DNA of 64,000 bases. Origin: Adenanthera pavonina (taxonomy: Eukaryota; Streptophyta; Magnoliopsida; Fabales; Fabaceae). Both the position numbers and the translations under genes were made by a program. The number at the start of each line of letters is the position of its first letter. Positions within the stretch are counted from its first letter, which is position 1. This document shows positions 1 to 12,869 of the stretch, in pieces. Location: positions 7,256,501 through 7,320,500 of the forward strand of contig JAIVEN010000012.1 of NCBI GenBank assembly GCA_026686845.1. The letters are read 5' to 3'. Below the pieces are notes generated by a model. The model was not told the origin of the DNA. It searched no databases and worked only from the letters and a program-made list of their open reading frames with translations.

Positions 1-2
1 TG

Positions 3-639
3 TTGAACTGGAAGAGACCACAATTAGTGACCAAAATTCGCAGCTTTCTGGGATTGGCTGGTTACTACCATAGGTTCATCAAGGGATTCTCTTAGCTTGT
101 TATGCCATTGACTAAACTCACCCGCAAGGATAGATCTTTTATTTGGGATGACAGGTGTGAGAGAGCATTCTAAGAATTAAAGGTTCATTTGGCGTCCACC
201 CCAGTGTTGATTATCCTTAACCCTCTTAAGATGTTCATAGTTTACATGGATGCCTCTAAGAAGGGTTTAAGGTGTGTGTTAATGCAACATGGTAGAGTTG
301 TGACATATGCTTCAAGGCAGTTGAAACCCCATGAGGAGAACTATCCTACTCATGACCTTAAGTTAGCGGTTATAGCATTTGCCTTAAAGCTATGGAGGCA
401 TCATCTATATGGCGCATAGTTCGAGGTATTCAGTGATCATAAGAGTTTGAAGTATCTTTTTGATCAGAAAAAGTTGAACATGAGGCAAAGATGATGGCTA
501 GAATTCCTGAAGGATTATGAATTTGTTTTGAAGTATTATCCTGGGAAAGCCAATGTAGTAGCAGATGCGCTGAGTAAAAAGTCCATCCACATAGCCACAA
601 TGATGATGAGAGAACAACACTAGAGAGCCTGAGAGATTT
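3..639 (+). pseudogene. gypsy pol fragment: RT end and RNase H
   Basis: Translation in one frame gives the RT-thumb motif FLGLAGYYHRFI near base 50, then an RNase H domain with MDASKKG (base 248), YASRQLKPHEENYPTHD, VFSDHKSLKYL (base 430) and the usual ending YYPGKANVVADALSKK (to base 580). In-frame stops occur near bases 94, 170, 418 and 492. The RNase H acidic residue normally in the D-L-E-L-A context reads K (DLKLAV), so a catalytic glutamate is lost. The reading frame continues after the inserted LTR at 645-2219. It is a degenerate fragment that cannot make an active enzyme. Confidence 0.85.
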
Positions 640-644
640 AAAGT

Positions 645-2219
645 TGTTGAATCAAGTGTTTTGATGATTCCAAACCAACTGGGAGCTTGGAAGGAAGATA
701 TCAAAGGTGTACAAAAGATCTGAAGTGAAGAAATTCAAGAAAAAATGAGTATAAGATTAGATGTAGGATTTCTCATTTTATTCACATGAGTAAAAGACTT
801 TGATCTTGCACACAAATGTTTTGAAAATATGTTTTTACGATAACTCATGAAGTATTTGAAAAATACCCACTATCAGACGAATTTTGAAGTGTTAAACTTG
901 AAATGTTACTTTCAAAATTGGAATTTTGATATCTGAAATTCGAACTTTGGATTGAAAATATGATAGTCTGAAAAGAGGTCCCTCTAACAAACGAATTTCA
1001 TTTTTGAAAATTTAAATTTTGGCTAAAGCACAAACTATGAAAAATGAAAAATTCATCTGAAGATATGTCAAAGTTTATCTGAAAGTAAAGATTAAAAAGA
1101 GTTTCAAGTCAGTCCTATGACAAACTAACTTTGATTTGAAAAATTTAAACTTTGGAAAGATAGTTTGTAAGTCTGTTCAAATGCTCTTTTGGCAGACAAA
1201 CTTTAGTCTTAAAAAATTTGAACTTTGAATTGAGTCTGATAAGAGATCTCTTTGACAGACGAACTTTGATATTTGAACATTCGAATGTCGAAAAGAAGAA
1301 CTTTTGTACCATATTAAGTTGCTCTCTGACAGATGAATTTTGGGCTCCAAAATTTGAACTTTGAAGGCACTGTAGCAATATGGAACAACCGTTCACACTT
1401 TCTAGAAGAACTTTAAACTTGAAAATTCGTATGTTCCAACATATAAATATTTGTCAAAGATGAAAATTCAAATTTTGCCTTAGAACAGACGAACTTTGAA
1501 GTTCAATGTTAAAGTCTTTAGCTTATGGTCTGTTGACACACCATAATTTGAACTTTAGATGTCAAACGTATTAAATACGGTTGGTGAACGGATAGTTTTG
1601 CGGAGTAACCATTGGGTAACATCTCTAACAGCTAGATCTTGTCTCTAACATATAGTTAAGGTATAAATCTATAAATAGAAATTCATGTGAAAGTGTGAGA
1701 AATGATTTTACATTGTATATATTGAAACTGTACAAAATTCTTGAGTCAAAGTCTTTTGCTCTCACACACTTCATATCTTGTACTTTAACTATCATATGAA
1801 CTCTAAATTAGAGAGTTCATTTGCTGTAATAAATCTTATCTTCATCTGGAAGAAATATTTTCTTGTGAGAGGATTTCATAAGGGATTTGAGAAGCACTTA
1901 GTTAAAGTGCAAAGAGTGAGATTATAAGCTCTTGGAATAGAACATCAAGCTGTATTGAGGCACTGCAAGAAGTCTACCGAATTCTTGCAAGTTAGAGAAA
2001 AATCTCAAGTGATAACTTGAGGACTAGACGTAGGTTAAGAGAAAGAGACCGAACTAGGATAAATATTTGTGTCTTCTCTTCCCTTATCTTATTTTTTACT
2101 TGGTTATATTTTATACTCTATTTTACTATCACTTTTGCTTTCACTACTCTCTTACACTTATGTAGAAAATTTAATCTTCCCAATTCATCCCTCATCTTAA
2201 AAAGCCAGTATATCTAACA
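645..2219 (+). mobile_element. Solo LTR, Sirevirus-like copia family A (TSD AAAGT)
   Basis: Begins TGTTGAATCA and ends ATCTAACA. It is flanked by identical 5-bp target duplications AAAGT (640-644 and 2220-2224). It splits the gypsy pol reading at a point where both flanks are pol-derived. Its start and end resemble the LTRs of the complete copia element at 16007-27523 and, more closely, the solo LTR at 44391-46249. The first 900 bases carry repeated CAGACGAACTT-type words in both orientations and decayed AATTCGAATT palindromes, many now AATTTGAA. No internal region is present, so it is a recombination-derived solo LTR. Confidence 0.9.
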
Positions 2220-2224
2220 AAAGT

Positions 2225-2963
2225 TATCCATTAATATACACCCTGGTGTTCCAGTAGTGGGATCCATCAATGTATCAAGTGATTTGTTGAGGAACCTCTG
2301 CTATGTACAGTTAGAGGATAACTATCTTTTGGGCATTCAGGAATGAATTGAAATGGCAAAAACCTAGGATTTTGATATACTGGAGGATGGTATCATTTGG
2401 TACTGTGGTCGGATTTGTGTGCCAAATGTTGTGGGATTACGAGAAAATATTTTGGAGGAAGCCCACAATAGCAGGTGCACTATTCACCCAGGCACCCCCA
2501 AGACGTACTAAGACTTGAAACAAGGGTACTAGTGGCCAAGCATGAAAAATGATATTGCAGAGTATGTAGCAAGATGTCTAATCTGCTAGAAAGTGAAGAT
2601 TGAACACCAATTGCCAGCGGTCATGTTGCAACCTTTGGAGATTCCGGAGTAAAAATGGGATAATATCTCCATGGATTTTGTGATGGAATTACTAAGGACC
2701 TCTTCAGGACATAATGCAATATGTGTAATTGTTGATAAATTGATGAAATCAGCCCATTTTCTTCCAATTTGGGAGACCATTACTATGGAAAAGTTAGCCC
2801 AATTGTATGTAAATGAAATTGTGAGACTGCATGGAGTTTCGATGAGTATTGTGTTAGACAGAGATCCTTGGTTTACATCCAGGTTTTGGAAATCTCTTTA
2901 GAAGGCCATGGGGACAAAGTTGAATTTCAATACTGCTTATCACCCTCAATGTGATGGGTAGAC
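2225..2963 (+). pseudogene. gypsy integrase, zinc finger and core, part 1
   Basis: Continues the interrupted pol. An HHCC-type zinc-binding region is visible (AHNSRCTIHPGTPKTY, then ARCLIC about bases 2462-2585). The integrase core follows with ISMDFVMELLR (first catalytic Asp, about 2668), VIVDKLMKSAHFLP, and VLDRDPWFTSRFW (second Asp, about 2855). The segment ends at YHPQCDG, normally followed by Q-T-E, which is cut by the next inserted LTR. In-frame stops lie at about 2509, 2530, 2587, 2650 and 2899. It is part of the same dead element. Confidence 0.85.
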
Positions 2964-5513
2964 TGTAAAAATCCCAAGAAAACTAAAATATGTAGAAATG
3001 TATAGAGATTTTGCAAAAATGGACAGATACCATTTTGCATGAAAAAGGGCAAAGAGGTCATTTTTCCTTGTTGAATGGAAAAATAAGAAAATTATATTTT
3101 TACCCCCAAATAATTATGAAAAGGACTTTCATGTCCCAAAAGCATTGAAATGCACGTGGGAAAGAAATAAGAAGTCTTGGGGAAAATTACACTTAATGAC
3201 CCGAAAGTTTCAAAAATTATAATTTAATCCTAGGTCAAGGGTAATTTTGTAAATATACAAAATTACTGTCAAAACGAAGCTCTCGATGAAAGAAGTCCAA
3301 TGGTATATGGCACTGAGAGTTAATGTTCAGGAATAAAGAAATAATCAATGCCGAGAGTCCAAAAGTAATAGTAAACTGATAAAGTAAACTGTGGGCCCTA
3401 CCGATAGTTAAAAAGAAATCGGGTCTGGATACGGGCCATACACAGATACCATTTGGGACAGGATAATTATGAAAATATAACAATAAAATTAGAATAGTCC
3501 TGTATCCCAAAAATGTTAAATTACTGTAAAGACGATTTTATCGGTACGATTAAAAAGTATCCGGATTGAGGTGTATCTGGATCAGGAAAATTGGTCAATT
3601 TTTGGACACATTTTTCTCTCTCTCATGCGTGATTTGCTGCAGCCAATTGTCCAAATTATTTAATAATTTTTGTAGACAAACTTCTTGAAGAAGGAGACCA
3701 AAAAGTAATCATGGTTACTTTTGTAAATAACCATGATTAGCCATGATATTAACCACATGATTAAGTCATTTAATTACCTTCTTTCCTCTGCATTTTCACG
3801 CGTGAACCAGTAGCCAAACCAGAGGAAGAAAACGCAAGAAAAGGAAGGAGAAAAAGAGGAAGAAAAGGAAGAGGAATCAAAGCAAAATCGAAACACCAAT
3901 CGGTAAGCTTTTATATTACTACCCTAAGCTTACTATCCATGGTTTTTAAAGCATGATTTATGGTTTAGTTTTCTTCCTTTACACCTTAGGGTTTCAGACA
4001 AATTGGGTTTTAGCATAGGAATGAGTTTTGAACCATGAAACTTAAGGGAAAGCATAGACTAGACACTAGAAGCATGAATCCATGGAAGGTTTGAAGTGAT
4101 TTGAAGGAAATTTTTTTTAATCACTATGAGATAATTTTGGCCAGAACAGGGGAGGTATTTAGAGTTGGAATTTCATGATTTTGACCTCAAAAATGGATTC
4201 CCCATGTTCCAAAACCTTAGGAACAAGTACATTGTACAAAGAAAAAGCAAAGGAAAACAAAGTGTAAAATTTGGGTTTTAGTGTATAAAGTATTGTGTAA
4301 TTCCAAAAAACCAAATGGATAAATTGGTTTAATGATGATATGGATAGGTTCAAGAAGGTTGTGGAAAGCTCAAAAAGTGGTGGACCAAGTTTGGAAAGCA
4401 AGGGAGCATCATAAGGTAGTTAATTTCCCATACTAGCATTATGTTATCATGTTTGTTTCAATGTGTTGTATGCCTTGTCATATGGTTGCAACGATGTTTT
4501 GAGATGATTTATGTGTATTGGCTGAGTTGTTGGAGGGGCATTGAGACCCGGGATGTCTATTTGTCAAAACGAAACTCTGCCAAAAATTTTATGAATTCAT
4601 ATGACGCAAATGTGATAATGCATTCAAAATGTGCTAAGGTATGCAAAGTGTCCTATCTTGATATTTTTATGTTTAATGTGATGATGTGATAGCTTGTTGG
4701 GTGTTAAATACTGAGATACTTTGAATCTTACCCTCCCAAATATTAACCATGAATAGGTAGCAACAATGACAAGTCCACCAAGGAGGAGAAGGGAAAGGAG
4801 AAAGACTTTGGCCATTAACGTGATATTTAAGGCATCGGCCATGAGTTTTGATCTATTGTATAAATTGGTAAATGTGATGATAAATAAGTTTCTTCCAAAT
4901 TTTAATATTCCTTTAAGTTTTAGCTAAGGTGTGGCATGATATGAAGATGAATTATGGTCATGTAAATATCTTACAATTTTTGTATTTTAAGTATAAGGAT
5001 ACAAATGGTCATTCTGACCACTATCAAATGAAGGAGCTACAGTATAGGCTTGTTGATGTATAAAGTATGAATGTTATCTATGTTTAAAAACTAGATAGAA
5101 ATAGCTTTCATGTGGTCCAAAGATCACTCAAATAGGATGAGTGTAAGATTTATAGTGAATTTTTAAACTTATCCTAGAAAACTGGAATCTCTGAAATTGA
5201 CCATATGAATGCTAGAAATTCACAAAATTTACTGTACAAATTGGCCAAATAATTGCTCTGATTGATATTTTTCCCATGTAAATAATGTTTTAAGCTACAC
5301 ATGGAGACTTGAATCACATGCATACGATTTTTATTGATTTAGTTATGAATTTCCAAAATTTAATTGGAATAAATGAATTAGATTAAATGAATAGTGCCAA
5401 AGTTGGGAAAATTTTGTTATGCCATTTATTGTGATTCAAGATCCTACTATGATATAAATAGACTTTAGCATGGTTAAATATGTGGGAAATGGGCCTATAA
5501 AGGAGGTGTTACA
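2964..5513 (+). mobile_element. Solo LTR of a gypsy-type element (TSD tagac/cagac)
   Basis: Starts TGTAAAAATCCC and ends GGTGTTACA. The flanking 5-mers are TAGAC (2959-2963) and CAGAC (5514-5518). The one mismatch is a C-to-T change that also creates a stop codon in the pol frame. The first 600 bases match, in reverse complement, the right ends of the LTRs at 12870-15779 and 29911-31549; for example the block at 3420-3510 matches 31020-31110. No coding sequence. The neighbouring integrase reading resumes at 5519. Confidence 0.85.
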
Positions 5514-5518
5514 CAGAC

Positions 5519-6264
5519 TGAATGGACGATTCAAACTCTAGAAGACATACTTCGAGTTTGTGTTCTGGAGAATAAAGACAATTAGTATCAATACCTGCCA
5601 TTGGTCAAATTTGCCTATAATAACAATTACCACTCGAATTTGCAAATGTTTTCATATAAAGCATTGTATGGTCAAAAGTATAGAACACCATTGTGTTTTG
5701 TTGAACTTGGTGAGTAGAGTTTATTAGGCCTGGATATTGTAGACCAAGCCTCTCAACAAATAGAGAGTATTCGACAAAAACTTTTGACCACTTAGAGTCG
5801 ACAGAAGAGTTATGTAGATAGAAGGAGAAGACCATTGGAGTTTAATGCTGGAGATCATGTATTTTTGAAGATTACTCCTACCATAGGTGTTAGGGGATCA
5901 ATTCGAGCAAAGAAACTCACTCTGCAGTGTATTGGTCCATACCAAATTCTGGAGCGGATTGGGCTCGTGGTGTATTGAGTAGCACTACCACCTAATCTCA
6001 CAGGGTTGCATGATGTTTCCATGTGTCTTAATTCAAGAAGTATCATCCAGATCCGTCTCATATAATTGATGATGAGGAAGTTCAAGTACAAGAGGATCTA
6101 ATTTTCGAGGTCATGCCGTTGCAAATTATTGATGTAAAGGAGAAATAGTTGAGGAAATAAACTATTAAATTAGTGAAAGTGTTGTGAAGCGGCTTGACAT
6201 CCAATAACGTCATGTGGGAGGTAGAAGAATCCATGCGAAGAAAGTATCCTGAGATTTTTGCCTG
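5519..6264 (+). pseudogene. gypsy integrase C-terminus and chromodomain remnant
   Basis: Resumes integrase directly after the inserted LTR. ERTIQTLEDILR supplies the catalytic glutamate of the D-D-E triad. Then come LPLVKFAYNNNYHSN, the ALYGQKYRTPLCFVE block, and the C-terminal GDHVFLKITPT and IGPYQILERIG motifs (about 5850-5965). A decayed chromodomain follows, recognisable from KLVKVL and WEVEESMRRKYPEIFA, ending with TGA at 6262-6264. Several internal stops and probable frameshifts exist. The chromodomain places the element among chromoviruses. Assignment to Tekay/Del is an inference from domain order, LTR length and the downstream spacer. Confidence 0.78.
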
Positions 6265-6301
6265 AGGTAAAGATTTGAAATTTCGAGGATAAAATTTTTA
6301 T

Positions 6302-6314
6302 AAGGAGGGGAGAA
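6302..6314 (+). other. Polypurine tract of the gypsy element
   Basis: The purine run AAGGAGGGGAGAA ends directly against the LTR start TGTAACG. It follows the spacer TTTCGAGGATAAAATTTT that is typical just before this lineage's 3' LTR. A related spacer is found in reverse complement at 15780-15820. Confidence 0.75.
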
Positions 6315-8520
6315 TGTAACGATCTTGATTACATTATCCCGAGCTTAGTCTTTAGCTAATGGAGTGTAATTGACAATGTATGCAAGATTAGGACTAGAGA
6401 AAGGATCCAAATAGAACAAATTTGAAATTTGAAATAGCAAAGGGCCACACGATGGTGATGAACAGAGCCGTTGCGGTGAGAAACACTCGAGATCATTTAG
6501 ATTTTTTCAGGCCAAGAGCACTCACACCACAACAAGCTTATTGGAGCCATAGCAAGCGTCAGAAATTTTGCTTAAATCAAAAACATTTCATACAAATGAA
6601 GAAGAAAGAAACGGAGTAGAGAAAAAGGGAGCTGCATTAGAGTTCAAAGTTTTTGGACTTTGGGAGTGATTTTCGACCTTTGAGAGCTTCAATCTTGGTT
6701 GGTAAGTGATCTCTACTCCTCCTTCTCTATTTTTTTTTTCAGTTTTGTGTTGGATTTTTCAGATACATGGATGGGTTTTTGGTTTTGGCCGAATCCCACT
6801 AATTAAAATGGATGAAATGGGATTAAAGAAGGGTGATTTAGTATTTATGTTGTTTGGGTGTGAGTTTTAGAAGGATCACGCATGATTTGGGGTAAACCCT
6901 AGGTTGAAATTGCTAGAGGATGTATGGGCTCCAAAGTGTGTGTAGTTGGTTATGATTTAAATAGTAGTGTAGGACTCATGGATGCATGAAATTGTGGTTG
7001 GAACCTTGGGTTTAGACTAAATAGTTGAATTGTGGATTTTGGTCAAGTGGCATATTATGTTAATTGAGATATTATGATATTGTAAAGGTTGTTGGTTGAT
7101 CGAAAGGGTACAAGTCATGTTGAACAATCTTAGAAGCTCGTGGAATTGCGTACATGTGGTATTGACAACTTTAGGTAACCAGGTGTTATGTTGTATTGTA
7201 TGTATATGTGTATATATGCATGTTCCTTTCATACTACGATATAGTTATATGTGTGTGTACGGTTTTCTACATATCATGGTATGCACATAGTTAGACTATG
7301 TAGGATTTGATGATGAATACGATGATGATTATATATGATGATGATGTGACATTACATGATTACATAGCATGACATTGAGAAACATGATGATGATAATGAT
7401 TATATGATGATATGACATGAACATTACCACATTACATTGTGAGGATAAGTGGATCAGGTGGTGATGATGACATACGATATGATATGATATGATGATATAC
7501 GATATGGGTGAAATAAGGAAGGGATCCCTGTTGCTAAATCCTCTCTTATGGCTAGGAGAGCTAGGCAGCAGTGGACTGCACCTTCCCTTAATCATCACTA
7601 ATTTGCAGTGGTCTAGAGGAAGGAGGGCCATGGTTCGAGCATTAATGTTATCTTTGGCTGGGTGTACTAGTATGAGGTGAGCTTGATGATGTCCCGAAAT
7701 CAGTCTTCACCAACTGTTGGAAGGGAGTCACCAAAATAAAATGTCCTGTTATAGCAACATCTTGTGGTTCTAGCTACGTGTGAGGGAGACATGCATTCCA
7801 TCGGAGTGATGATGTGTCTGAATGGCAGTGTATATGGGCCCAAAGGGAATTTTGGGCCTAGTATGTGAGTTTTAGGCATATAGCCCATTATGTAAATTTG
7901 GGGTTCAAGGGGGTCAAATCTCAGAGGAGTGGTTTCTTTGAGATGAAACCCCTTTGGATAAGGTGGTTGAGTCATTTAGGACTTGTGTAGATGGTTCGTA
8001 ATGGTCAAATTGCCTTTGGTGGCAATTGAAAGTGAAAGGTTGCAAGTTTTGGTCAAAAGGTGGCCAAAATGATGTCGGGTGTCCAAAATCTCCATACAAA
8101 GATAGATCGATGTGAAATTGGTGTTTGTAGAAAGATTGAGATAAGATTGACTTGTAGGAATTGGAATCAAGTCAATCGGAGGTGGAGTATAAAGCTATGC
8201 GTATCGGAAGTTCACCTTAAAAGTTAGAAATTTGCTGATGTGATATCAGTAGGGGGCGCCACAGTGCCAAAGCCAGGCCACGGCAGCATTCCCCATTATT
8301 CCAAAAATTTTCAACCCGAGAGCACTGACACTAAGGCGACACTGTAGCAGCCATAGTGCCACAATCTAACTCATTGTTCTAGTGCTCTTTTCGTGTTTTT
8401 CTGCTGCTCTAATGTTTTAGGAGGTAAAGTCGAGGTGTTTTGGTTTTGTTTGGTTCGTTTTTGAAGTAATTGGTCAAGATTGGAGGTGTGTTAAAGTAGG
8501 GTGTAAAGTAGGGTGTTACA
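6315..8520 (+). mobile_element. 3' LTR of the gypsy element (TGTAACG...TGTTACA)
   Basis: Starts just after the polypurine tract and ends TAGGGTGTTACA. It is about 2.2 kb and non-coding, with a TGATGATG-rich stretch at about 7310-7500. The solo LTR at 32357-34816 (minus strand) matches along its length, including the first 60 bases and last 100 bases. More distant similarity is seen to 9739-12069 and 58924-61352, for example the block at 6670-6720 against 59200-59280. Confidence 0.85.
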
Positions 8521-9738
8521 CACTATGTTTGCCACTCGACATATTGCAAGAGTACGGTTCATGACAAGTAATATAATGATAAGTAGAGTATTATTCCCAC
8601 AAGGATTTCATTCCAAAATCTGGTTAAGTATTGATTATCACACTTTGACCTAATTAAGCAACACAAATAACTAAAGAGTAAAAGCACAAATAAAACTAAC
8701 TACAATAGAGTTAGATATTAGTAGTGATTCTAGAATAAGGGAGACAACCTTGGATTATTACTGCTAAGATCATTTCATAGCATACGAATTATCACTTTTT
8801 ATTTTTAAGCACCAAGGGTATCCCCCAACCAATAGATGAAAACTAATCCCTTCGAGGTGTAGAGATCACCGAAGTGGCTTTTACCTTTCCTAACAAAGTC
8901 TTTTCCATACACACAACTAGAGATATGAATTATCACTCTTTATTGCAATTAATTTATTATATTTAGTCTTCTCATAAAAAAAAATTTAGTACTAGCCTGT
9001 TCAATTTTACCTCAAAACATCTCTCAATATAAAAAAAATCTTTCTGATTAATTTACCTACAATCTCTCACAAGGTTAATTAATTAGCATCATTCAGGGCA
9101 AATCTCATTTGACTATGTGAAGCTAGTAGGTAAATCTCTATCCTACAAGTGAAACCATCCACACAACTGCAAGTACTCACACAATCTCCCTAAATGTCTA
9201 TATCAATCTCCTTATAGTTCAACCAAGAAACCCAAGTTAATCCCAAATTAAAGGCCACTAAACAAAATTTTGAAACTTACAAGTAGATTAGTGTTCACCA
9301 TCAGGCTATACTGCAAGCACACGGGCCGAGGTAAATAGCAAGTAGGAAGCAACATATTGTTCCCATGAAGACTTGAATCAAAAGTGGTCAAACAGTAAAC
9401 TTTGCATTTTCCATTAATTTGAGCCAAGCAAGAATATGACTATCTAACTAATGAAATTAGTATGAGGATGCAAAAATATAAAATTAGCAACAAAGAATAA
9501 CTAAGGACTTTAGGAACGCAAAGAAGCCTAGGATTATTTATCTTCCTTATATTTCTCAAATACCCAATTAACCTCCTCTCATATTTGTTTTTAATGATGG
9601 ATCATGCTAATCAAGGGTAATTTACCTATAAGTGCTCTCTCAAGTCTCCAAATAGATGTTTAATCTAATCAATTAATTAATTAATCTCTTAACTAATTAT
9701 TTAAACATTCAATTTCAATTCAAACCCCAGAGTGACTA
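8521..9738. repeat. Unclassified non-coding repeat, left part
   Basis: No gene is visible. Two diverged copies of one sequence block occur at about 8540-8620 and 9310-9380; both have a GCAAG...ACGG start, then AAGTA, then ATTnTTCCCA followed by ACTTGA/ATTTCA. This suggests an old dispersed repeat. The sequence resumes at 12075 after the inserted LTR. I cannot assign it to a transposon order. Confidence 0.4.
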
Positions 9739-12069
9739 TGTAATGCCTCTCATGATATTTTTCTTGGCATTATGTTCAGGATCGGAGGAAACAGGATGAA
9801 GGAAGGCTCAAGTGGAGTCTGAAGGAGCTCCACGCCACGGTGAGGAGTAGGGCCGCCGCGGCGAGAAGCTTTCCAGAGGCTTTATTTCGGATGAAACTGG
9901 TGGCGCCGTGGCGGTATATCTGGGGCCGCGGCGAGAGTCGAGATATTTGCTCAAATTCGGATCAGTTGGACGCGAAAGAAAGAAAGAAATCGAAGGGAGC
10001 GACGGAGGAGAGCGAGAGAGCAGTGCTAGCGTTCAACATTTTCGGCATTTAGGAGCGATTTTCGGACCTCAAGAGCTTGGATTCAAGTTTGTGAGTGCTC
10101 TAAACTCCTCCCTCTCCATTTTCTTCGGTTAAGATTTTGGGGTTTTCGGTTAAGGTTGGATTTCCGAGTTGGGACGAAATTCACCGATTGAAATGGGTGA
10201 TTGGAGGTTAATGGAACATGTTTTGGTATTCTTGTTGCTTGGATGTGAGTTTTGAAGGGATTATGTGTGTTTAGAGCTTAACCCTAGGTTGTTTTTGGTT
10301 AGGGCTCTTGGGAATCCGAAATGTGTGAAGTTGTGTGGTGTTTGAGTGATCCCTAAGAGCTTATTGATGCATGTAAAGGGGGTTGGAACCTTAGGTTAGG
10401 TTAATGTGGTTGAATTGTGATGTTTGGTTTGTTGGTATATTGTGTAATGGAAGAATTGTGGCATTATGAAGGTTGTTTGAGTAATCGAGAGGGGATCACG
10501 CGTACTGGACAGTTCAAGGAAGCTTGTGGAACTCGTGTGTGTGTGTGGTAACGACAATTGAGGTAACCGGGTGTTTGTTTAATTGTATTGTATTGTGTAT
10601 TGGTATGTATATTATGTATATATATGCATGTTTCTTTCATACCACGATATTGATGTGATTATGCGTACTGTTTTCTATATATCGTGGTATGCACACAGCT
10701 AGATGTGGATTTGATGAGTATGATGATGATGATTACGATGATGATACTAGCATGGCATGACATGGTGCATACATATGATTGTGACATGATGATAATGATT
10801 GTATGATGACACGTGAGCATCACCACATGGCATTGTGAGGCCTTGATATATGTGGCGGATTGGGTGGTGATGATAATACGATATGATTATATATATTTTA
10901 GGGAGGATAAGGATGGGATCCCTGCGGCTAAATCGCCTTCTATGGCCAGGAGGGAAAGGCACGCAGTGGACTGCACCTTCCCTAAATCGCTGCCAATTTG
11001 TGGTGGGAAAGGGGAAGGAGAGCCACGGTCCGAACATTAGTGTTACCTTTGGCCAAGTGCACTAAGGGAGGTGAGCTTGGTGATGTCCTGGAATCAGTTT
11101 TCACCGACTGTTGGAAGGGAGTTACCTATATGAAATGTCCTGTTATGACGACAGCTCGTGGTTCTAGCTGTGTGCGAGGGAGACATGCATACCACTTATT
11201 GCACATTGCATTCATGAGTTGTATGAAATATATATACACGTATGTGTGTGTCTTTGTTCCCGGTTACTGAGACATTGTCTCACCCCCCTCTCCCATCAAC
11301 TAACTTTTCAGGTGACGGTCCTGGTACTAGTCCGAAGAAGACGCGGGAGTAGCTGTGTACGTGGAAATAGTCTATGTAGCGAGTGTATTCTGTATTGGTA
11401 TCTTGTGCCAAGTAGGATAGAGAATGGTTGGTAATGGATAATGTTATGGTTAAGACTGGTTATGCGTGTATGCATGTCTATGTATGAGATATGTTGGTAT
11501 TTGTGAGTCCAGTGTATGGTTGAGCCGTAATGGTATGTGTTGGGTTCCAAGGGGTCGAATCTTGGAGGAGTGGTTTCTTTGAGATGAAACCTCTTTGGAC
11601 AAGTTGTTAGTGGTGAGTTTTGGTCAATAAGTGGTCAAAACGGTGTCAAGAGTTCAGAATCTCCATACGGAGTTAGATTGAGGCAAAAGTGGTGTCTACG
11701 GATAGATGGGGACTAGAGTGACTTGTAGGAGTTAGAATCAAGTCATTCGGAGGTCAGAGCATAAAGTTATGCGCGTCGGAAGTTCGCCCCAGAATACTGA
11801 ATTTGCTGATATGGTGTATCAGCAGGGGGCGCTGCGGCGCAGGAGGGCAAGCCGCGGCGCCAGAGGAGACAGAAGTGATGGAGAAATAGGGGAGGCCGAA
11901 GCCGCGGCGGTGCTGTAGTGGCCGCAGCCCCAACCCAGTTTTTGGTGTTTTGTGAGTCGTTTTCGCTGTGTTGAGGCATTGGAGAGTTGTTTTGTGATGT
12001 CAAATTGTGTTTGATTGAGTTTTGAAGTTTTTGGTTAAGTTTGGAGGTGTAAGGAGGTAGGATGTTACA
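9739..12069 (+). mobile_element. Solo LTR of a Tekay-like gypsy element (TSD GACTA)
   Basis: Starts TGTAATGCCTCTCATG and ends GGATGTTACA. It is flanked by identical 5-bp duplications GACTA (9734-9738 and 12070-12074). It is clearly the same family as the 5' LTR at 58924-61352: both begin TGTAAnnCCTCTCATGATAT and share the segments at 9775-9840 / 58960-59030 and 10905-11170 / 60105-60390. GC content is locally higher, with GCCGCGGCG-type stretches at 9850-9940 and 11825-11935. Small ORFs inside are not genes. Confidence 0.9.
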
Positions 12070-12074
12070 GACTA

Positions 12075-12869
12075 TGTAAGGCTAGCAAGTATATCTCTAC
12101 CTTACCAACAAAATCATTCACTCAATATAGCAAGTTTCAAGTTCTCACATAGTTTAACCAAAGTTTTACATTGCACCTAGCTCTCTCGAGCATCAATCAA
12201 GTGAACCTAACAATCTTATTGGTGGCCAAACAACAAGAAGCATTAAGCAAAGAGTTGAACCAACATAATCATATCATTAATCACAAATATAGAGGACAAA
12301 TGAGAATTCAATCCATACAAAGGTTCAAAATAATCCAAGAAATGAAGAATTTAGTCACTCATGTTTAGATTATAGCCACAAATGTGCATGAAATTCGAAA
12401 TCGTAATGGAACAAGAGAAAAGGAAAAGGACAAGGAGAGGAAAAACTCAAGTGAGGAGCTCCAAATGTTTTCAAAACACCAACTCTTGCTTCAAACCTCC
12501 AATCTCCCAAGGCCTAGCAAAGAAAAGACCTTCCAAGCACTCCCAAAGATCCAGAGATGCAGCAGAAGTCGAAAAAAGACCATTTATAGCTTAAACCCTT
12601 GAAAATTTTTCAGTTATCAAAATTCAACATTTTATTGACGTACACGTGTGCCGCCGCAAAGCATGATTCTAGAGCTATTTTCCTATGTTTTCTATTGAGG
12701 TGCCATGGCATGGGTATTTTGTACTCAGGCATGGATACTCTTTCGGCTTATTATTCATCATTACTCTCTCCAAGTGTAGCTCTATCCTTCTACTTTACTT
12801 TAATTTCCCTCTTCTCAAGCATTGTTTGGTGGTGATTCTATCTTGATTCTCCATTCCAAGAGGCCCCTA
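12075..12869. repeat. Unclassified non-coding repeat, right part
   Basis: Continuation of the repeat cut by the solo LTR at 9739-12069: CTATG stands on both sides of the insertion. Small overlapping ORFs at about 12380-12600 have no recognisable motif and I do not call them genes. It ends at 12869, where a reverse-oriented gypsy LTR begins. Confidence 0.4.

Larger units (their letters stand above)
1..8520 (+). mobile_element. Ty3/gypsy (Tekay/Del-like chromovirus) element, 3' half, decayed and interrupted
   Basis: The window opens inside pol of a gypsy element. In order come the end of reverse transcriptase, RNase H, the integrase zinc finger and core, the integrase C-terminus, a chromodomain remnant, a polypurine tract and a 3' LTR. 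The order RT-RNaseH-IN-chromodomain is that of Ty3/gypsy chromoviruses, and the long LTR fits the Tekay/Del lineage. Stops and two inserted solo LTRs show it is dead. The 5' half lies outside the window. Confidence 0.88.

Noticed and set aside
7310..7500. TGATGATG-rich stretch as a separate microsatellite locus or CRISPR-like repeat
   Set aside because: The same stretch is present in all four related gypsy LTRs, so it is part of the LTR. No CRISPR-like spaced repeats occur in the window.
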